From assembly GCF_008107695.1 (NCBI RefSeq), contig NZ_VIRG01000060.1, positions 302,767 to 366,766 on the forward strand: a stretch of 64,000 nucleotides of DNA, in the 5' to 3' direction. Source of the stretch: Stappia sp. BW2. Its GTDB lineage: Bacteria; Pseudomonadota; Alphaproteobacteria; Rhizobiales; Stappiaceae. Shown here in pieces: positions 8,629 through 18,308 of the stretch. Position 1 is the first letter of the stretch, and each line of letters opens with the position of its first letter. A program made the translations under genes and the position numbers. The notes under the pieces are model-generated. The model saw only the letters and a list, made by a program, of their open reading frames with translations. It searched no databases and was not told where the DNA came from.

Positions 8629-8685
8629 TGTATCGTGGAAAGTGGTGCTTTTTTGATCGCCCGGCACGTTGCCGCGCGGAACAGG

Positions 8686-9678
8686 TCAGCTTTCCTGGCA
8701 GCGAAGCACCACGCAGCCACGGGTTTTGCCGCTTTCGATCAGTGCATGCGCCTCGGCGCAGGCTGAAAGCGGAAACACTTTCGCGATGCGGTGCTTCAAT
8801 TTGTTTGCCGAAAGCGCAGCATCGATATCGTCGATGGCCTGTTTCTTGGCACTGTCCGGCATGGCATAGACAATGACCAGGTGTATGGTCAGGTCCATGT
8901 ACATCATCCGGTAGAACGGCAGTTTGGGCTGCATGTCGGCGGAAGATGAGTAGGTCGCGATCACGCCACTGGTGCGAATGACATCGAGCACCTTTTCCAG
9001 ATTAGCCCCGAATTCGACATCGATCACTCGGTCGACCCTGGTACCACCTGTCGTGGAGAGCAGTTGCTGCGGCCAGTCGTCATTCCGATGGTTGATAACA
9101 ATCTCGGCACCCGCGTCCCGGCAGGCAGCTTCGTCTTCTTCGTTGCTGGCCGTGGCGATGACGCGCGCGCCGGCAAGGGCCGCCCACTGTATCGCATAAT
9201 GGCCGACGCGGCCCGCACCTCCAGTGACCAGAACGGTTTGATCCCTGACATCACCATCTGCAAAAACGCACCGATGCGCCGTCATGACTGGAATGCCGAG
9301 ACAGGCACCGGTCTCGAAATCAGCGGCTTCGGGCAGGGAAGGGGCGTGATTGCTGTCGACAGCGACATACTCAGCTGCCGTGCCGAACCGGCGCTCGAAC
9401 TGGGCGTTGTAGATCCAGACCCGTTCTCCGACACGGGCCGTGGAAACGCCGTCACCAACGGCTTCGATTATGCCGGCGCCGTCGCTGTGCGGGATGACGT
9501 AACCCTTGTCGAGAAGGTCCGGAAACGAGCCAAGGCGTTTCTTGGTGTCGGATGGATTGACCCCGCTCGTTTCGACCTTCACCAGCACCTGGCCGGGTCC
9601 GGGCGTGGGCTTGTCCATTTCGCGAGATTGAAGAACATCGGCAGCGGGACCGAATGTTTCGAACAGCATTGCTTTCAT
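8686..9678 (-). CDS. zinc-independent MDR family oxidoreductase (quinone reductase-like)
   Basis: A 330-residue member of the medium-chain dehydrogenase/reductase superfamily, quinone oxidoreductase (QOR) branch. It would reduce quinones or enones with NADPH. The N-terminal GroES-like domain has the ETSGVNPSDTKKR segment, where zinc enzymes carry a cysteine; the structural zinc cysteines are also absent. The Rossmann motif is VTGGAGRVGHYAIQWA at about 149-164. The start MKAMLFE at 9678 is preceded by GGGGGAAGGAGAA-like purine-rich sequence. It is monocistronic, with long gaps on both sides. The substrate cannot be deduced. Confidence 0.85.
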   Translation of the reverse strand: MKAMLFETFGPAADVLQSREMDKPTPGPGQVLVKVETSGVNPSDTKKRLGSFPDLLDKGYVIPHSDGAGIIEAVGDGVSTARVGERVWIYNAQFERRFGTAAEYVAVDSNHAPSLPEAADFETGACLGIPVMTAHRCVFADGDVRDQTVLVTGGAGRVGHYAIQWAALAGARVIATASNEEDEAACRDAGAEIVINHRNDDWPQQLLSTTGGTRVDRVIDVEFGANLEKVLDVIRTSGVIATYSSSADMQPKLPFYRMMYMDLTIHLVIVYAMPDSAKKQAIDDIDAALSANKLKHRIAKVFPLSACAEAHALIESGKTRGCVVLRCQES

Positions 9679-10085
9679 GATTTTTCTCCTTCCCCCGGGA
9701 CTGACAGAGATTCCGTGTGCTCGTCAACCACGATCACCCGCCTGGACACCCATCGTGCGGCATTAGATGGGCATTATTCAGATGCTCTGCCTGGGGTTTG
9801 ACGTTGGCCAGTCCTGGCGAACATAGCGCCCATTGTTCAGCTTCGAGCGCAGTCTTGGCGTTGCGTTGCCTCTTTGTCGAAAGAGAGAAGGCATGGGCTT
9901 GCTTATTCTGAGACAAACCCTTGAAAACCAAAGCAGGGAGGTTGAGAGCAGATAGCCCTGGCGGCAGCTTTTCCTTGCAAGAAATCGGGGGGTGATTACG
10001 CTGCGGAATATCGAAATTTCGAACTCGGCATCAATGGGTCGAGCCGCTTGGATGATTTCTATTCTGTCTTGAAAGGTCGTTCCCA
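9679..10085. other. 407-bp intergenic region between divergent genes
   Basis: The promoters of the minus-strand oxidoreductase gene and the plus-strand propeller gene must both lie here. No gene is recognised. A perfect 12-bp palindrome, TCGAAATTTCGA, lies at 10011-10022, 64 bases before the 10086 start, and could be an operator. Confidence 0.5.
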
Positions 10086-12116
10086 ATGTTGCGCTTGGTA
10101 AATCGTGCTGCCCTGACCCTTGCTGCGGCTCTTCTGTCCCTGCCAGCGTATGCCGGGGACAATATTTCAGGACAGGTTGAAGTCGGCCGCAGTCCGGTCT
10201 CCGGAGCTGAAGTGACCCTCTGGCTGGCAGGTCCGGGCGCCCCTCAAAAGCTTGTCGCGACCAAGACCAAAGACGATGGCAGCTATGACCTTGCGGTTCC
10301 TGAAAGGACCGGGGAAGCTGGTGTTCTCTATCTTTTGGCGGCGGGCGGAGAAGCAAAGTCTGCAGCCGGCAAAGGCGACAATCCGGCAACCAGATTGATG
10401 GCCACACTGGGGGTAGAGCCACCGCAACGGGTGACGATCAACGAACTGACCACGGTGGCTTCTGCCTGGACAGCCGCACAATTTCTGGATGGTAGCTCAC
10501 TGAGTGGCAACGCTCTTGGGCTGAAGATTGCCGCAGGCAACGTGCCGAACCTTGTCGATCCTGAAACGGGCGGCCTTGGACTGGTTATCGTGGATCCGCT
10601 GAATGCTCCGGTGACCACGACACTGGCCAAGTTCAACACATTGGGTCTGCTGCTGTCGGCCTGTGTGACAGCCATTTCGGACGCCTGTGACAAGCTGTTC
10701 GAGGCTGCCACGCCGCCTGGCGGCGCAGCGCCGACAGATACGCTCCAGGCGGCGCAGAACATCGCGCGCTACCCCTGGCACAATGCGGACAAGCTTTTCG
10801 GGCTGCTGGACACTTTCTATCCCGTGCCGGAAGGCAAACGCTACCGAGACGTGTCGCTGGTCTATTCAGGCGGCGGCTTTTTTGCCGTGGGCGGCGCCGC
10901 CATTGATGTTGAGGGTAATTTCTGGACCAACAACAATTGGCTGGTCGGGTCCCAGACCACGATCTTCCAGCAATTCGGAGCCGGCAGCGGGAAATTCGCA
11001 CCGAATGGCAAACCTCTGTCACCTGCAATCACAGGCTTTCAAGGCGGCGGTCTCGACAGCCCCGGATGGGGCGTCGCCTTTTCCGCCGATGACAAGGTCT
11101 GGCTCACAAATCTGATCGGCAGCACGATTTCCGTGCTGGACCGCAAGACTGGCGAGCCGCTGTCACCTGAAGGCGGCTACAATTTTGATGGCAAGCTCGG
11201 GCAGATGCAGGGCGTCCTCGTCGCACCCGACGGTGATGTCTGGGCGCTGGACAATGCCAACAGCCAAATTGTCCACATTCCCGGCGGCGACCCGTCCAGA
11301 GGACGCCTCCTGGGCCAGACCGTGTACGGCAAACCCGCAGATGGCACGTTGCAGGTCAAGTTGCCCTTCGGTATCGCCATTGACCAGAAGGACAGGATCT
11401 GGATCACCAACAGCGGCTCCGACACGGTGACCCGGTTTCCGGCGGACAATCCATCCAAGGCGGAAGAGTTCAAGGTCGGCTTCAGCCCGCATGCCATTGC
11501 CATCGACAGCCAGGGCAATGCCTGGGTCGGCAACCTTGTCGGGCATCCAGGGACAGGGGAGAAACTGGCCCTCGTCAAGCAGAAGCTCGAGTCGCGGCTC
11601 GAGGCACGGGAAGGGACAATGTCTGCCGACGACATTGCGGCCCATGCATGGATCGACCTGTGGGGCATCGTCAGCAAATACCCCGGTGGTGATATCTCCA
11701 TGATCTCCCCCGACGGTACGGTCCACGGTCCTTTCAACGCCAACGGCGCCATTACGGGTCCTTGGGGCGTCGCCATCGACGGTAATGACAATGTCTGGGT
11801 GGCGAGTTCCACCAGCCAGTCCGTTACTCAGCTTTGCGGTGTGCGCACCGAAACCTGCCCGGCAGGACTGAAGACCGGCGACCCGATCACGCCCACCGAG
11901 GGGTATATCGGCGGTTTGCACACCGTCGCCCCCATCGCGATTGACCCTGCAGGCAATACGTGGGTCGGCAACGGCTGGAACGATACGAATGCGGGGTTCA
12001 GCGAGAACCCTCCCGAGGCGGTGTCGACGCACTTCTCGGCTCACACCATCGTTGTGTTCTTCGGTGTCGCAAAGCCTGTAAAGACACCGCTTATCGGGCC
12101 CGTCCGAGCTCAGTGA
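10086..12116 (+). CDS. secreted NHL/Vgb-like beta-propeller protein
   Basis: A 676-residue exported protein of unknown function. Residues 1-23 form a signal peptide ending in AYA. Residues about 25-105 look like a carboxypeptidase-regulatory/bacterial Ig-like fold (GQVEVGRSPVSGAEVTLWL). From about 250 on there are repeated blades of the type 'AIDSQGNAWVGN', 'AIDQKDRIWITNSGSDTVTRF', 'AIDGNDNVWVASSTSQSVTQL' and 'VAPDGDVWALDNANSQIVHI', as in NHL repeats and virginiamycin B lyase. The blades are spread over about 400 residues with insertions. Paired cysteines occur near 188/196 and 577/583. A role in surface binding or as a periplasmic scaffold is possible, but no catalytic site is evident. Confidence 0.75.
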   Translation: MLRLVNRAALTLAAALLSLPAYAGDNISGQVEVGRSPVSGAEVTLWLAGPGAPQKLVATKTKDDGSYDLAVPERTGEAGVLYLLAAGGEAKSAAGKGDNPATRLMATLGVEPPQRVTINELTTVASAWTAAQFLDGSSLSGNALGLKIAAGNVPNLVDPETGGLGLVIVDPLNAPVTTTLAKFNTLGLLLSACVTAISDACDKLFEAATPPGGAAPTDTLQAAQNIARYPWHNADKLFGLLDTFYPVPEGKRYRDVSLVYSGGGFFAVGGAAIDVEGNFWTNNNWLVGSQTTIFQQFGAGSGKFAPNGKPLSPAITGFQGGGLDSPGWGVAFSADDKVWLTNLIGSTISVLDRKTGEPLSPEGGYNFDGKLGQMQGVLVAPDGDVWALDNANSQIVHIPGGDPSRGRLLGQTVYGKPADGTLQVKLPFGIAIDQKDRIWITNSGSDTVTRFPADNPSKAEEFKVGFSPHAIAIDSQGNAWVGNLVGHPGTGEKLALVKQKLESRLEAREGTMSADDIAAHAWIDLWGIVSKYPGGDISMISPDGTVHGPFNANGAITGPWGVAIDGNDNVWVASSTSQSVTQLCGVRTETCPAGLKTGDPITPTEGYIGGLHTVAPIAIDPAGNTWVGNGWNDTNAGFSENPPEAVSTHFSAHTIVVFFGVAKPVKTPLIGPVRAQ

Positions 12117-12206
12117 AGAAGGGCTTTCGGGGCAGATTGTGGGGGCTTCTGGCGAGGCTTCCCGAACGAGCGCGGATCGTTTTCAACCAGGCCGGGGGTA
12201 GGGGGC

Positions 12207-12245
12207 GTTGGGCGAAGTAAGCGAACCTGTCTTCCAACCCTTTTT
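12207..12245 (+). terminator. terminator after the beta-propeller gene
   Basis: GTTGG plus GAAG (12207-12217) pairs with CTTCCAAC (12231-12238) with a 2-base bulge, followed by TTTTT at 12241-12245. It separates the propeller gene from the ABC exporter genes. Confidence 0.5.
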
Positions 12246-12343
12246 CGCTCAACGTGCTTCAAACGGCGACAAATGACCGGGTTTTACGTTAACGAAAGGA
12301 CCCATCGGTAAACTGGACAAAATCTTCCAGAGACGAGAAACAG

Positions 12344-13144
12344 ATGCCGTCTTCCAGTGCCGCCGCTCTCGAAATTCTCAATCTTCACAAGCGCTTCAGT
12401 GAACCTGCCGTCGACGATCTCTCGTTGAAGGTGCGCAGTGGCGAATTCTATGCCTTGCTGGGCCCGAACGGTGCAGGCAAAACCACCACGCTGCGGATGG
12501 TGGCGGGTTTGCTCCAGGCCGATGCGGGCATGGTCAGGGTCTGCGGCATCGACGCCTTTGCGGACCCGATCGCCGCCAAACAGGTCCTGGCCTGGGTGCC
12601 GGACGAACCCATGGTCTATGACAAGCTGACCCCGCTCGAATATCTTGAGTTCGTGGCAGGCCTTTGGAGCATGCAGCCGGACCTTGCAAGGTTCAAGGCC
12701 GATACTCTTCTGGAATCCTTTGGGCTTGCCTCTCACGCCAATGACCGCTGCGGCGGATTTTCGAAAGGGATGCGCCAGAAGGTGGCGCTTGCCGGTGCCT
12801 TGATCCACGAACCGCGTTTGATCATTCTCGATGAACCGCTCACGGGACTTGACGCAGGCTCTGCCCGGCAGGTGAAGAGGGTTCTATCCGGGCTTGTCGC
12901 GCAGGGCGTATCGATCATCATGACAACGCATATCCTCGAAGTTGCGGAGCGCATGGCTGACCGGATCGGCATTATCGCTCGCGGACAGCTGGTTGCCGAA
13001 GGAACGCTGGAAGAGCTGCGAGGAGAACGGGCGAACGCCGTCGGCAACTCTCTGGAGGATATTTTCCTGGAAATCGTGGGCGGCAACGTCGACGGCGATA
13101 CACATGCGGGCACAGCCAATATCCTGGATGAGAAAGTGGCATGA
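12344..13144 (+). CDS. ABC exporter ATP-binding protein
   Basis: A 266-residue ATPase of the ABC-2/CcmA type. Walker A is GPNGAGKT at 40-47, Walker B is LIILDEPLTGLD near 160-171, and the H-loop is in TTHILE. The signature is an unusual FSKGMRQ, common in exporters related to gliding and sodium efflux ATPases. It overlaps the permease gene by 4 bases (ATGA), so the two proteins form one exporter. About 25 residues follow the last conserved helix. The cargo is not indicated by neighbours; drug, lipid or peptide export are all possible. Confidence 0.9.
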   Translation: MPSSSAAALEILNLHKRFSEPAVDDLSLKVRSGEFYALLGPNGAGKTTTLRMVAGLLQADAGMVRVCGIDAFADPIAAKQVLAWVPDEPMVYDKLTPLEYLEFVAGLWSMQPDLARFKADTLLESFGLASHANDRCGGFSKGMRQKVALAGALIHEPRLIILDEPLTGLDAGSARQVKRVLSGLVAQGVSIIMTTHILEVAERMADRIGIIARGQLVAEGTLEELRGERANAVGNSLEDIFLEIVGGNVDGDTHAGTANILDEKVA

Positions 13145-14688
13145 GAGCGATAGCGGCGCCTTCCGCCCTGATACGTTTCTCACGGCATGAGCTGCGGCTT
13201 GCCTGGCGCGACTGGGCGTGGTTATTTTCAGGCTGGCGCAACACGAGCCTGTCGCGCGCCCTGATCGGCATGATCATCTTCTACGCTGTCATGCACCTGA
13301 TCGCCTACGCCGTGCTTTCCCCCCGATTTGCCGCGGGTCTTGTGCTCGATCAGACCGTGCAGGCAGTGCTTTCGGTCACGGTCCTGCTCAGCTTCACGAT
13401 GATGCTGTCACAGGCAATGGAGTCTGTAACGCGTGCGTTCTATTCCCGTGATGACCTCGACCTGATCCTGTCTTCCCCTGCGCCCTCCCGCGACCTGTTT
13501 CTGGTGCGCATTGTCATGATGGCTGTGACAAGCTGGGCGATGTCGGCGCTGGTGATTTCGCCATTTCTCAACGTTGCGGTGGTGCTTGGCGGCGCGCACT
13601 GGCTGGCGGGATATATTGTTCTCCTGGCGGTCTCGTTGAACGCCACCGGAGCAGGGGTGCTGATCACGCTTGCGTTGTTCCGAACGGTTGGCGCACAGCG
13701 AACGCGCTTCTACGCGCAAATTCTGGCTGCGGTCGTGGGCGCGGCGTTCCTGATCGGGATGCAAGTGGTTGCGATCCTGTCCTTCGGATCGATGTCCCGG
13801 TTCACGCTCTTCGATCCGGATTTCCTGGCAAAGCATGCACCAGGTGAAGGTTCGGCATGGTGGTTCCTCGCCCACACGGTGGCCGGCCAGACCAGTGCCG
13901 TCTTTCTGTTCCTCGCAGTTTCTGCCGTGTTTTTTGCGGTGGGGGCCTGGCGCGGCGCGGTTCAGTTTCGCAGCATTGTCGTGTTGGCACTTGGCGTTAC
14001 GGAAAAGACCCGGCGAGGACGCGCCTCTGAATGGACTTTTCGCAGTCATTCGCCGCTCGGAGCGCTCGTTTTTAAGGAACTCAAGCTCATCGCCCGCGAT
14101 CCCTGGCTGGTTTCCCAGTCATTGATGCAGGTTCTCTATCTCATCCCGCCGGCCGTCATGCTCTGGGTCAGCTTTGGCGAGAAAACCGAGATTTCCGCGA
14201 TAGTCGCCCCCGTTGTTGTCATGGCGATTGGTCAGCTAGCCGGCGGTCTTGCCTGGCTGACGATCTCCGGTGAGGATGCACCAGACCTGATTGCAACGGC
14301 CCCCATCTCTGCGTTTACACGCCTGTGGGCGAAAGTGGTGGCGGTCCTGATCCTCATCACAGCAATTGTGCTGCCGATTACCTTGGGTCTGGCACTCATA
14401 TCAATCCGGGGTGCCGTGATTACCGCCGCAGGCGCAATGATCGCAGCAGCATCTGCAGTGCTGGTTCAACTCTGGTTTAGAGCGCAAGCCAATCGCTCTA
14501 CCTTCCGACGTCGGCAGGTCGCCTCGAAGACGTCGACGCTCTTGGAAGCAGCGGCATCCATTGCGTGTGCGGCTGGCACAGCACTCATCGCGGCGGGGAG
14601 CCCTTTGGCGGTCCTGCCTGCTGTCCTGCTCTTGAGTGTGATCGGGATCTCCTGGAGCATCCGTCCGAAACACGGCGCAAGATCCTGA
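13141..14688 (+). CDS. ABC exporter permease
   Basis: A 515-residue membrane protein with about 12 predicted helices, translationally coupled (ATGA overlap) to the ATPase gene. It starts with a cytoplasmic stretch RFSRHELRLAWRDWAW, then helices near 42-62, 65-87, 115-140 and so on, with a long cytoplasmic loop around 280-310. The length suggests a duplicated ABC-2-like membrane domain in a single chain, so a homodimer or monomer with two ATPases is likely. It ends 58 bases before the convergent DeoR gene. No substrate can be named. Confidence 0.8.
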   Translation: MRAIAAPSALIRFSRHELRLAWRDWAWLFSGWRNTSLSRALIGMIIFYAVMHLIAYAVLSPRFAAGLVLDQTVQAVLSVTVLLSFTMMLSQAMESVTRAFYSRDDLDLILSSPAPSRDLFLVRIVMMAVTSWAMSALVISPFLNVAVVLGGAHWLAGYIVLLAVSLNATGAGVLITLALFRTVGAQRTRFYAQILAAVVGAAFLIGMQVVAILSFGSMSRFTLFDPDFLAKHAPGEGSAWWFLAHTVAGQTSAVFLFLAVSAVFFAVGAWRGAVQFRSIVVLALGVTEKTRRGRASEWTFRSHSPLGALVFKELKLIARDPWLVSQSLMQVLYLIPPAVMLWVSFGEKTEISAIVAPVVVMAIGQLAGGLAWLTISGEDAPDLIATAPISAFTRLWAKVVAVLILITAIVLPITLGLALISIRGAVITAAGAMIAAASAVLVQLWFRAQANRSTFRRRQVASKTSTLLEAAASIACAAGTALIAAGSPLAVLPAVLLLSVIGISWSIRPKHGARS

Positions 14689-14746
14689 TGTGTTAGCGCA
14701 TTCCAGGCAGGTCCAAATTGGTCCACACCCTGGCGTTCTCCAGGTC

Positions 14747-15499
14747 TCAGGTCACGACATCCACGCCGGCTTGACGGAAGGCGGCTATCTGCTCTTCAGC
14801 AACCGCCTTGTTTGTCACCAGCCTGCCGATCTCTCCGGCCTGCCAGGACTGCACCCTGCTGGTTTTGCCAAGCTTGCTCTGGTCGGCCAGAATGACTGTC
14901 TGCAGCGCCTGTGCCGCCATGGCGATGGCGATTTCGGCTTCCTGCAGGTCGTAGAAATACGCGCCGGTTGTCGGATGCACCGCGACCGGGGCGGAGAAGC
15001 AAAGGTCGACACGGAAACGGCGGATTTCGGAGAGGGTGAGTTCACCGACCGTTGCCGGCACGTCAGCGGCCATCCGCCCGCCCAGCAGCAGCACTTCCTT
15101 GCCGGCTCCCTGCAGCGTGGTGGCTATATCCAGGGAATTGGTAATGACTGACAGATCCGACAGTTTCACCAGTTCCCGCGCGAATATGGCGGTGGTCGTG
15201 CCTGCGTCCACCAGGATCGTCTGCCCGGGCTGGATCAGTCCGGCCGCCTTGCGGGCAATCTCCGATTTTGCCCGGATCTGCGTCGTCATCCGTTGGCGGA
15301 AAGGCTCTTCGGAACGTGGCTCGGGCAATACCGCCCCGCCATGCACGCGGCTGACCTGACCGGCTTCCTCCAGATCCAGAAGGTCGCGACGCACCGTCTC
15401 GCGAGAGACGTTCAGCATCTCCGCCAGGTCATTGGCGCTCACCTGCTGCTTCGCACCCAGCATTGAGAGGATGCGCCGGTGACGTTCCTTTGCCCACAT
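14747..15499 (-). CDS. DeoR-family transcriptional regulator
   Basis: A 250-residue DeoR/GlpR-type regulator. The N-terminal helix-turn-helix is seen in VSANDLAEMLNVSRETVRRDL (about 21-41), followed by the family's SRVHGGAV. The C-terminal sugar-phosphate isomerase-like domain contains VDAGTTT, ITNSLDIA and LLGGRMA. DeoR regulators usually sense phosphorylated sugars. It is the last gene of the ABC importer operon; its start codon shares one base with the permease stop. It most likely controls this operon and the divergent phosphatase gene. The effector being a sugar phosphate is inference and supports an AfuABC-like function for the transporter. Confidence 0.9.
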   Translation of the reverse strand: MWAKERHRRILSMLGAKQQVSANDLAEMLNVSRETVRRDLLDLEEAGQVSRVHGGAVLPEPRSEEPFRQRMTTQIRAKSEIARKAAGLIQPGQTILVDAGTTTAIFARELVKLSDLSVITNSLDIATTLQGAGKEVLLLGGRMAADVPATVGELTLSEIRRFRVDLCFSAPVAVHPTTGAYFYDLQEAEIAIAMAAQALQTVILADQSKLGKTSRVQSWQAGEIGRLVTNKAVAEEQIAAFRQAGVDVVT

Positions 15500-17181
15500 C
15501 AGACTGGCCTCTTGATCCTGTTGCGCCGCCCCATCAACGTAAGTGTTGCCTTCATACCCAAAAGCGCGACGCAGACAACCGCCATAAGGCAGGTGGCAAA
15601 GGCGGCGGCCTGCGAGGTCAGACCGGCATCGTCCAGCCGCATGATTGTGACTGCCGCGACACTCAGGTCAGGCGTGGTGAGGAAGACAACAGCCGACAGG
15701 GTAACCATGGACCGCATGAAGAGGAAGAAGAAGACCGAGACGAGCATGGGGGCTATGAACGGCGCGATGATATCGACCGCTGTCCGGGCCATGCCGGCCC
15801 CAAGGCTGTCCGCCGCTTCCTCGAGCGCCTTGGGCAACTGGCGAAAACCGGTCATCACCGTCAGAAAGCCCTGCGTGTGGTAGTGATAGAAGTTGACGAT
15901 CGCGATGAGGGCCGCCGTCCCATAGAGGAGGTAGAGCGGTGTCGCGGTTGAATTGAAAGTCAGAATATAGGCAAGCCCCAGGACCATCCCCGGCACTGCG
16001 GCCGGCACGGCGGCGAGCATCTGGATGGACTGGGCCGCGCTACGCGGAAGCCGGCGCAGCCCAAGACACAGGAGGAAGACGGCAAGCGTGCCTCCCGTCG
16101 CCGCCATGAGCGATATGACGATGGTCATCCAGAGCGAGGAATAGCCCCCGGCCAGCGTGATGTCATAGTGCTTGAATGACAGCGCCATGTTGTAGGGCCA
16201 CAGGGTGACGAAGCTTGCGTAGACAACGATGCCGATCACCGCGACGATGCCGGCGCAGATCAAAAGCGAAAGCGATGCCATAACCGGGTCGCGCACCGCT
16301 GCAAAGGATGGCCGGTACGGAACTTGGCCGGTTACCTGTCCGACCTGTTGCCGTTTCATCGCCTGACGCTCGATGGCGTAGGAAACCACCGTCGGCAACA
16401 ACAGCATGATGCCGACCACGGCGCCCATGTTGAAGTTCCGCTGGCCAACCACCTGAGAGTAGATTTCGGTTGCCAGAACCGAGTAGTCCCCGCCGATCAC
16501 AGCCGCGTTGCCGAAATCGGTGATCGTGATTGTGAAGCAGACGAAAGCCGCGTTCAGGATGCCGAAGCGCGCAGCGGGCAGGGTGAGGTCGCGAAACTGG
16601 CGTGACGGCGAGGCGCCCATCACTTCCGCCGCTTCGTAAACGCGCGCATCCAGCAGGACCAGCGCCGCACCGATAATCATCACCGCCTGCGGCAGAGCGT
16701 AAAGTGTGTTGGCGATCAACAGGCCCCAGAAGCCGTAGATATCGATTTCGACACCCAGGGCACGGCTGATGACGCCGTTGCGCCCCAGAAGGAATATCAG
16801 CCCAAGTGCCTGCACAAGGGAGGGGGCGAGCAGCGGCAGGACGATCACACCGCGGATCAGCCACTTGCCCGGGAAAGCGCAGCGATAGAGGCCGTGTGCG
16901 ATGATGAAACCCAGGAAGACGCTGAGCACCGTCGTGGCGGCCCCCATGAGCAGGGAATGTTCGGTTGCACGCCAGAACCCCGTCGAGCCCAGAACGCGCG
17001 TGTAGTTGGCAAGCCCGTAACCGTCGTCAACCGTCAGGGATCGAAGGAACACGACCACCATCGGGTAGAGAAAGAAGAGGACGAGCCCAAGCAGAGGCAG
17101 CCCGACGCAGACAAGCGTCAGCAGCCGGTTCGCATCCAGTTGTCTGCGCGCAGGCGTGGTCATCGTTTCTACACCGCTCAT
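15499..17181 (-). CDS. fused two-domain ABC importer permease (AfuB/PhnU2-like)
   Basis: A 560-residue protein with two BPD-type permease domains in tandem, about 12 membrane helices. Each half has an EAA loop: EAAEVMGASPSRQFRDLTLP in the first and EEAADSLGAGMARTAVDIIAP in the second. Such fused permeases occur in the iron (FbpB), 2-aminoethylphosphonate (PhnU2) and hexose-phosphate (AfuB) importers. The start overlaps the ATPase stop by 4 bases. With its binding protein and ATPase it forms a complete importer. The choice among iron, phosphonate and sugar phosphate is discussed under the binding protein. Confidence 0.87.
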   Translation of the reverse strand: MSGVETMTTPARRQLDANRLLTLVCVGLPLLGLVLFFLYPMVVVFLRSLTVDDGYGLANYTRVLGSTGFWRATEHSLLMGAATTVLSVFLGFIIAHGLYRCAFPGKWLIRGVIVLPLLAPSLVQALGLIFLLGRNGVISRALGVEIDIYGFWGLLIANTLYALPQAVMIIGAALVLLDARVYEAAEVMGASPSRQFRDLTLPAARFGILNAAFVCFTITITDFGNAAVIGGDYSVLATEIYSQVVGQRNFNMGAVVGIMLLLPTVVSYAIERQAMKRQQVGQVTGQVPYRPSFAAVRDPVMASLSLLICAGIVAVIGIVVYASFVTLWPYNMALSFKHYDITLAGGYSSLWMTIVISLMAATGGTLAVFLLCLGLRRLPRSAAQSIQMLAAVPAAVPGMVLGLAYILTFNSTATPLYLLYGTAALIAIVNFYHYHTQGFLTVMTGFRQLPKALEEAADSLGAGMARTAVDIIAPFIAPMLVSVFFFLFMRSMVTLSAVVFLTTPDLSVAAVTIMRLDDAGLTSQAAAFATCLMAVVCVALLGMKATLTLMGRRNRIKRPV

Positions 17182-18218
17182 GCGGCGGTCTCGGCAGGCT
17201 GTTGGGGCATATCGTCAGTCACCCAGGTGCAGGCTTCCGGTGGAATGCTCAGGTTCACGCGCTCGCCCTCGTGACAGGAATTGTAGCCGTGAGTCTCGAC
17301 AACCAGCGGCCCGATTGCGCTGTCGACCTCAAGCCGCCGCAGATTGCCAAGGAAACTGATGCTGCGCACGGTGGCGTTGCCGTCCCGCGCGGGTGTCAGG
17401 CCGATCTGTTCCGGGCGAATGCAGGCCACATGGTCCGCGCCCGTTCCTTCCGGCCGCTGTGCCATCAGATCCGGGAATTCTCGGCGGATCGGCTCGGCGG
17501 AAACGAGATTGCTGATCCCCATGAAGTCCGCCACAAAGCGCGTCGCCGGACGGTGGTAGAGATCTTCCGGCGTGCCTGCCTGCACCACGACGCCATGGTT
17601 CATGCAGATGATCTTGTCCGCCAGCGCCAGCGCCTCTTCCTGATCGTGTGTCACCATCAGGGTTGGTATGCCGAGCGAACGCTGAACATGGCGGATTTCG
17701 CCGCGCAACTCGGCCCGGACCTTCGCGTCCAGCGCAGACAGCGGTTCGTCCAGCAGCAAGACGCGTGGATCGACGGCGATTGCCCGGGCCAATGCGATCC
17801 GCTGCTGCTGTCCGCCGGACAGTTGACCGGGAAACTTGCCGGCGACTTTCGGTAACTTCACCAGCTCCAGCAGTTCAGTCACGCGGCGTGAAATCTCTGA
17901 CTGTGGCGTGCCACGGATCTTCAGCCCGTAACCGATGTTCTCGGCCACAGTCATGTTGGGAAAAAGCGAGTAGGACTGGAACACGATACCGAAGCCCCGC
18001 TTGCGTGCGGGAAGGTTTGAAAGCGCGGCTCCCTCCAGAAGGATATCGCCGCTGTTGAGCTCCGATAGCCCTGCGATCAGCCGCAGGAGGGTCGTCTTGC
18101 CACAGCCGGACGGACCCAGCAGACAAACGAATTCCCGTCGATCAATCTCGATCGAGACGTCGTCGAGCGCTTTGAAGGACCCGAAGGTCTTGGTGGCGTT
18201 GCGGACAGTCAGATACAC
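17178..18218 (-). CDS. ABC importer ATP-binding protein (AfuC/PhnT2-like)
   Basis: A 346-residue ATPase of the spermidine/iron/phosphonate (FbpC/PotA) class. Walker A is GPSGCGKT near 36-43, the signature is LSGGQQQRIALARA, Walker B is VLLLDEPLSALD, and a TOBE domain occupies about 240-335. The gene lies 90 bases downstream of the binding-protein gene and overlaps the permease start by 4 bases. It energises uptake through the fused permease. Confidence 0.9.
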   Translation of the reverse strand: MYLTVRNATKTFGSFKALDDVSIEIDRREFVCLLGPSGCGKTTLLRLIAGLSELNSGDILLEGAALSNLPARKRGFGIVFQSYSLFPNMTVAENIGYGLKIRGTPQSEISRRVTELLELVKLPKVAGKFPGQLSGGQQQRIALARAIAVDPRVLLLDEPLSALDAKVRAELRGEIRHVQRSLGIPTLMVTHDQEEALALADKIICMNHGVVVQAGTPEDLYHRPATRFVADFMGISNLVSAEPIRREFPDLMAQRPEGTGADHVACIRPEQIGLTPARDGNATVRSISFLGNLRRLEVDSAIGPLVVETHGYNSCHEGERVNLSIPPEACTWVTDDMPQQPAETAA

Positions 18219-18308
18219 GGCGGGTCAGGTCTCCTGTCAAAGTGGGGCGCGGGTCTCCAGCGAAGCCCCGCGCGCTTCTGGCGGCGGCCGGAGCCGCCGC
18301 GCGCACCA

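Larger units (their letters stand above)
8238..8685. other. 448-bp intergenic region with promoter of the TRAP/aromatic operon
   Basis: No credible gene is seen; open frames here give compositionally poor, unrecognised products. It must contain the promoter of dctQ (reading left) and the end of the 8686-9678 gene. Two inverted repeats stand out and are listed separately (8383-8401 and 8600-8628). Confidence 0.6.

Noticed and set aside
8340..8876. Open frames on both strands between dctQ and the oxidoreductase gene
   Set aside because: No ribosome site, no recognisable motif and amino acid use typical of random GC-rich sequence.
15499..17181. Ferric iron (FbpABC) transporter for the 15.5-19.3 kb operon
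   Set aside because: The binding protein lacks an evident tandem-tyrosine iron site and looks more like AfuA/PhnS2. Regulator and phosphatase context also argue against iron. Not excluded experimentally.
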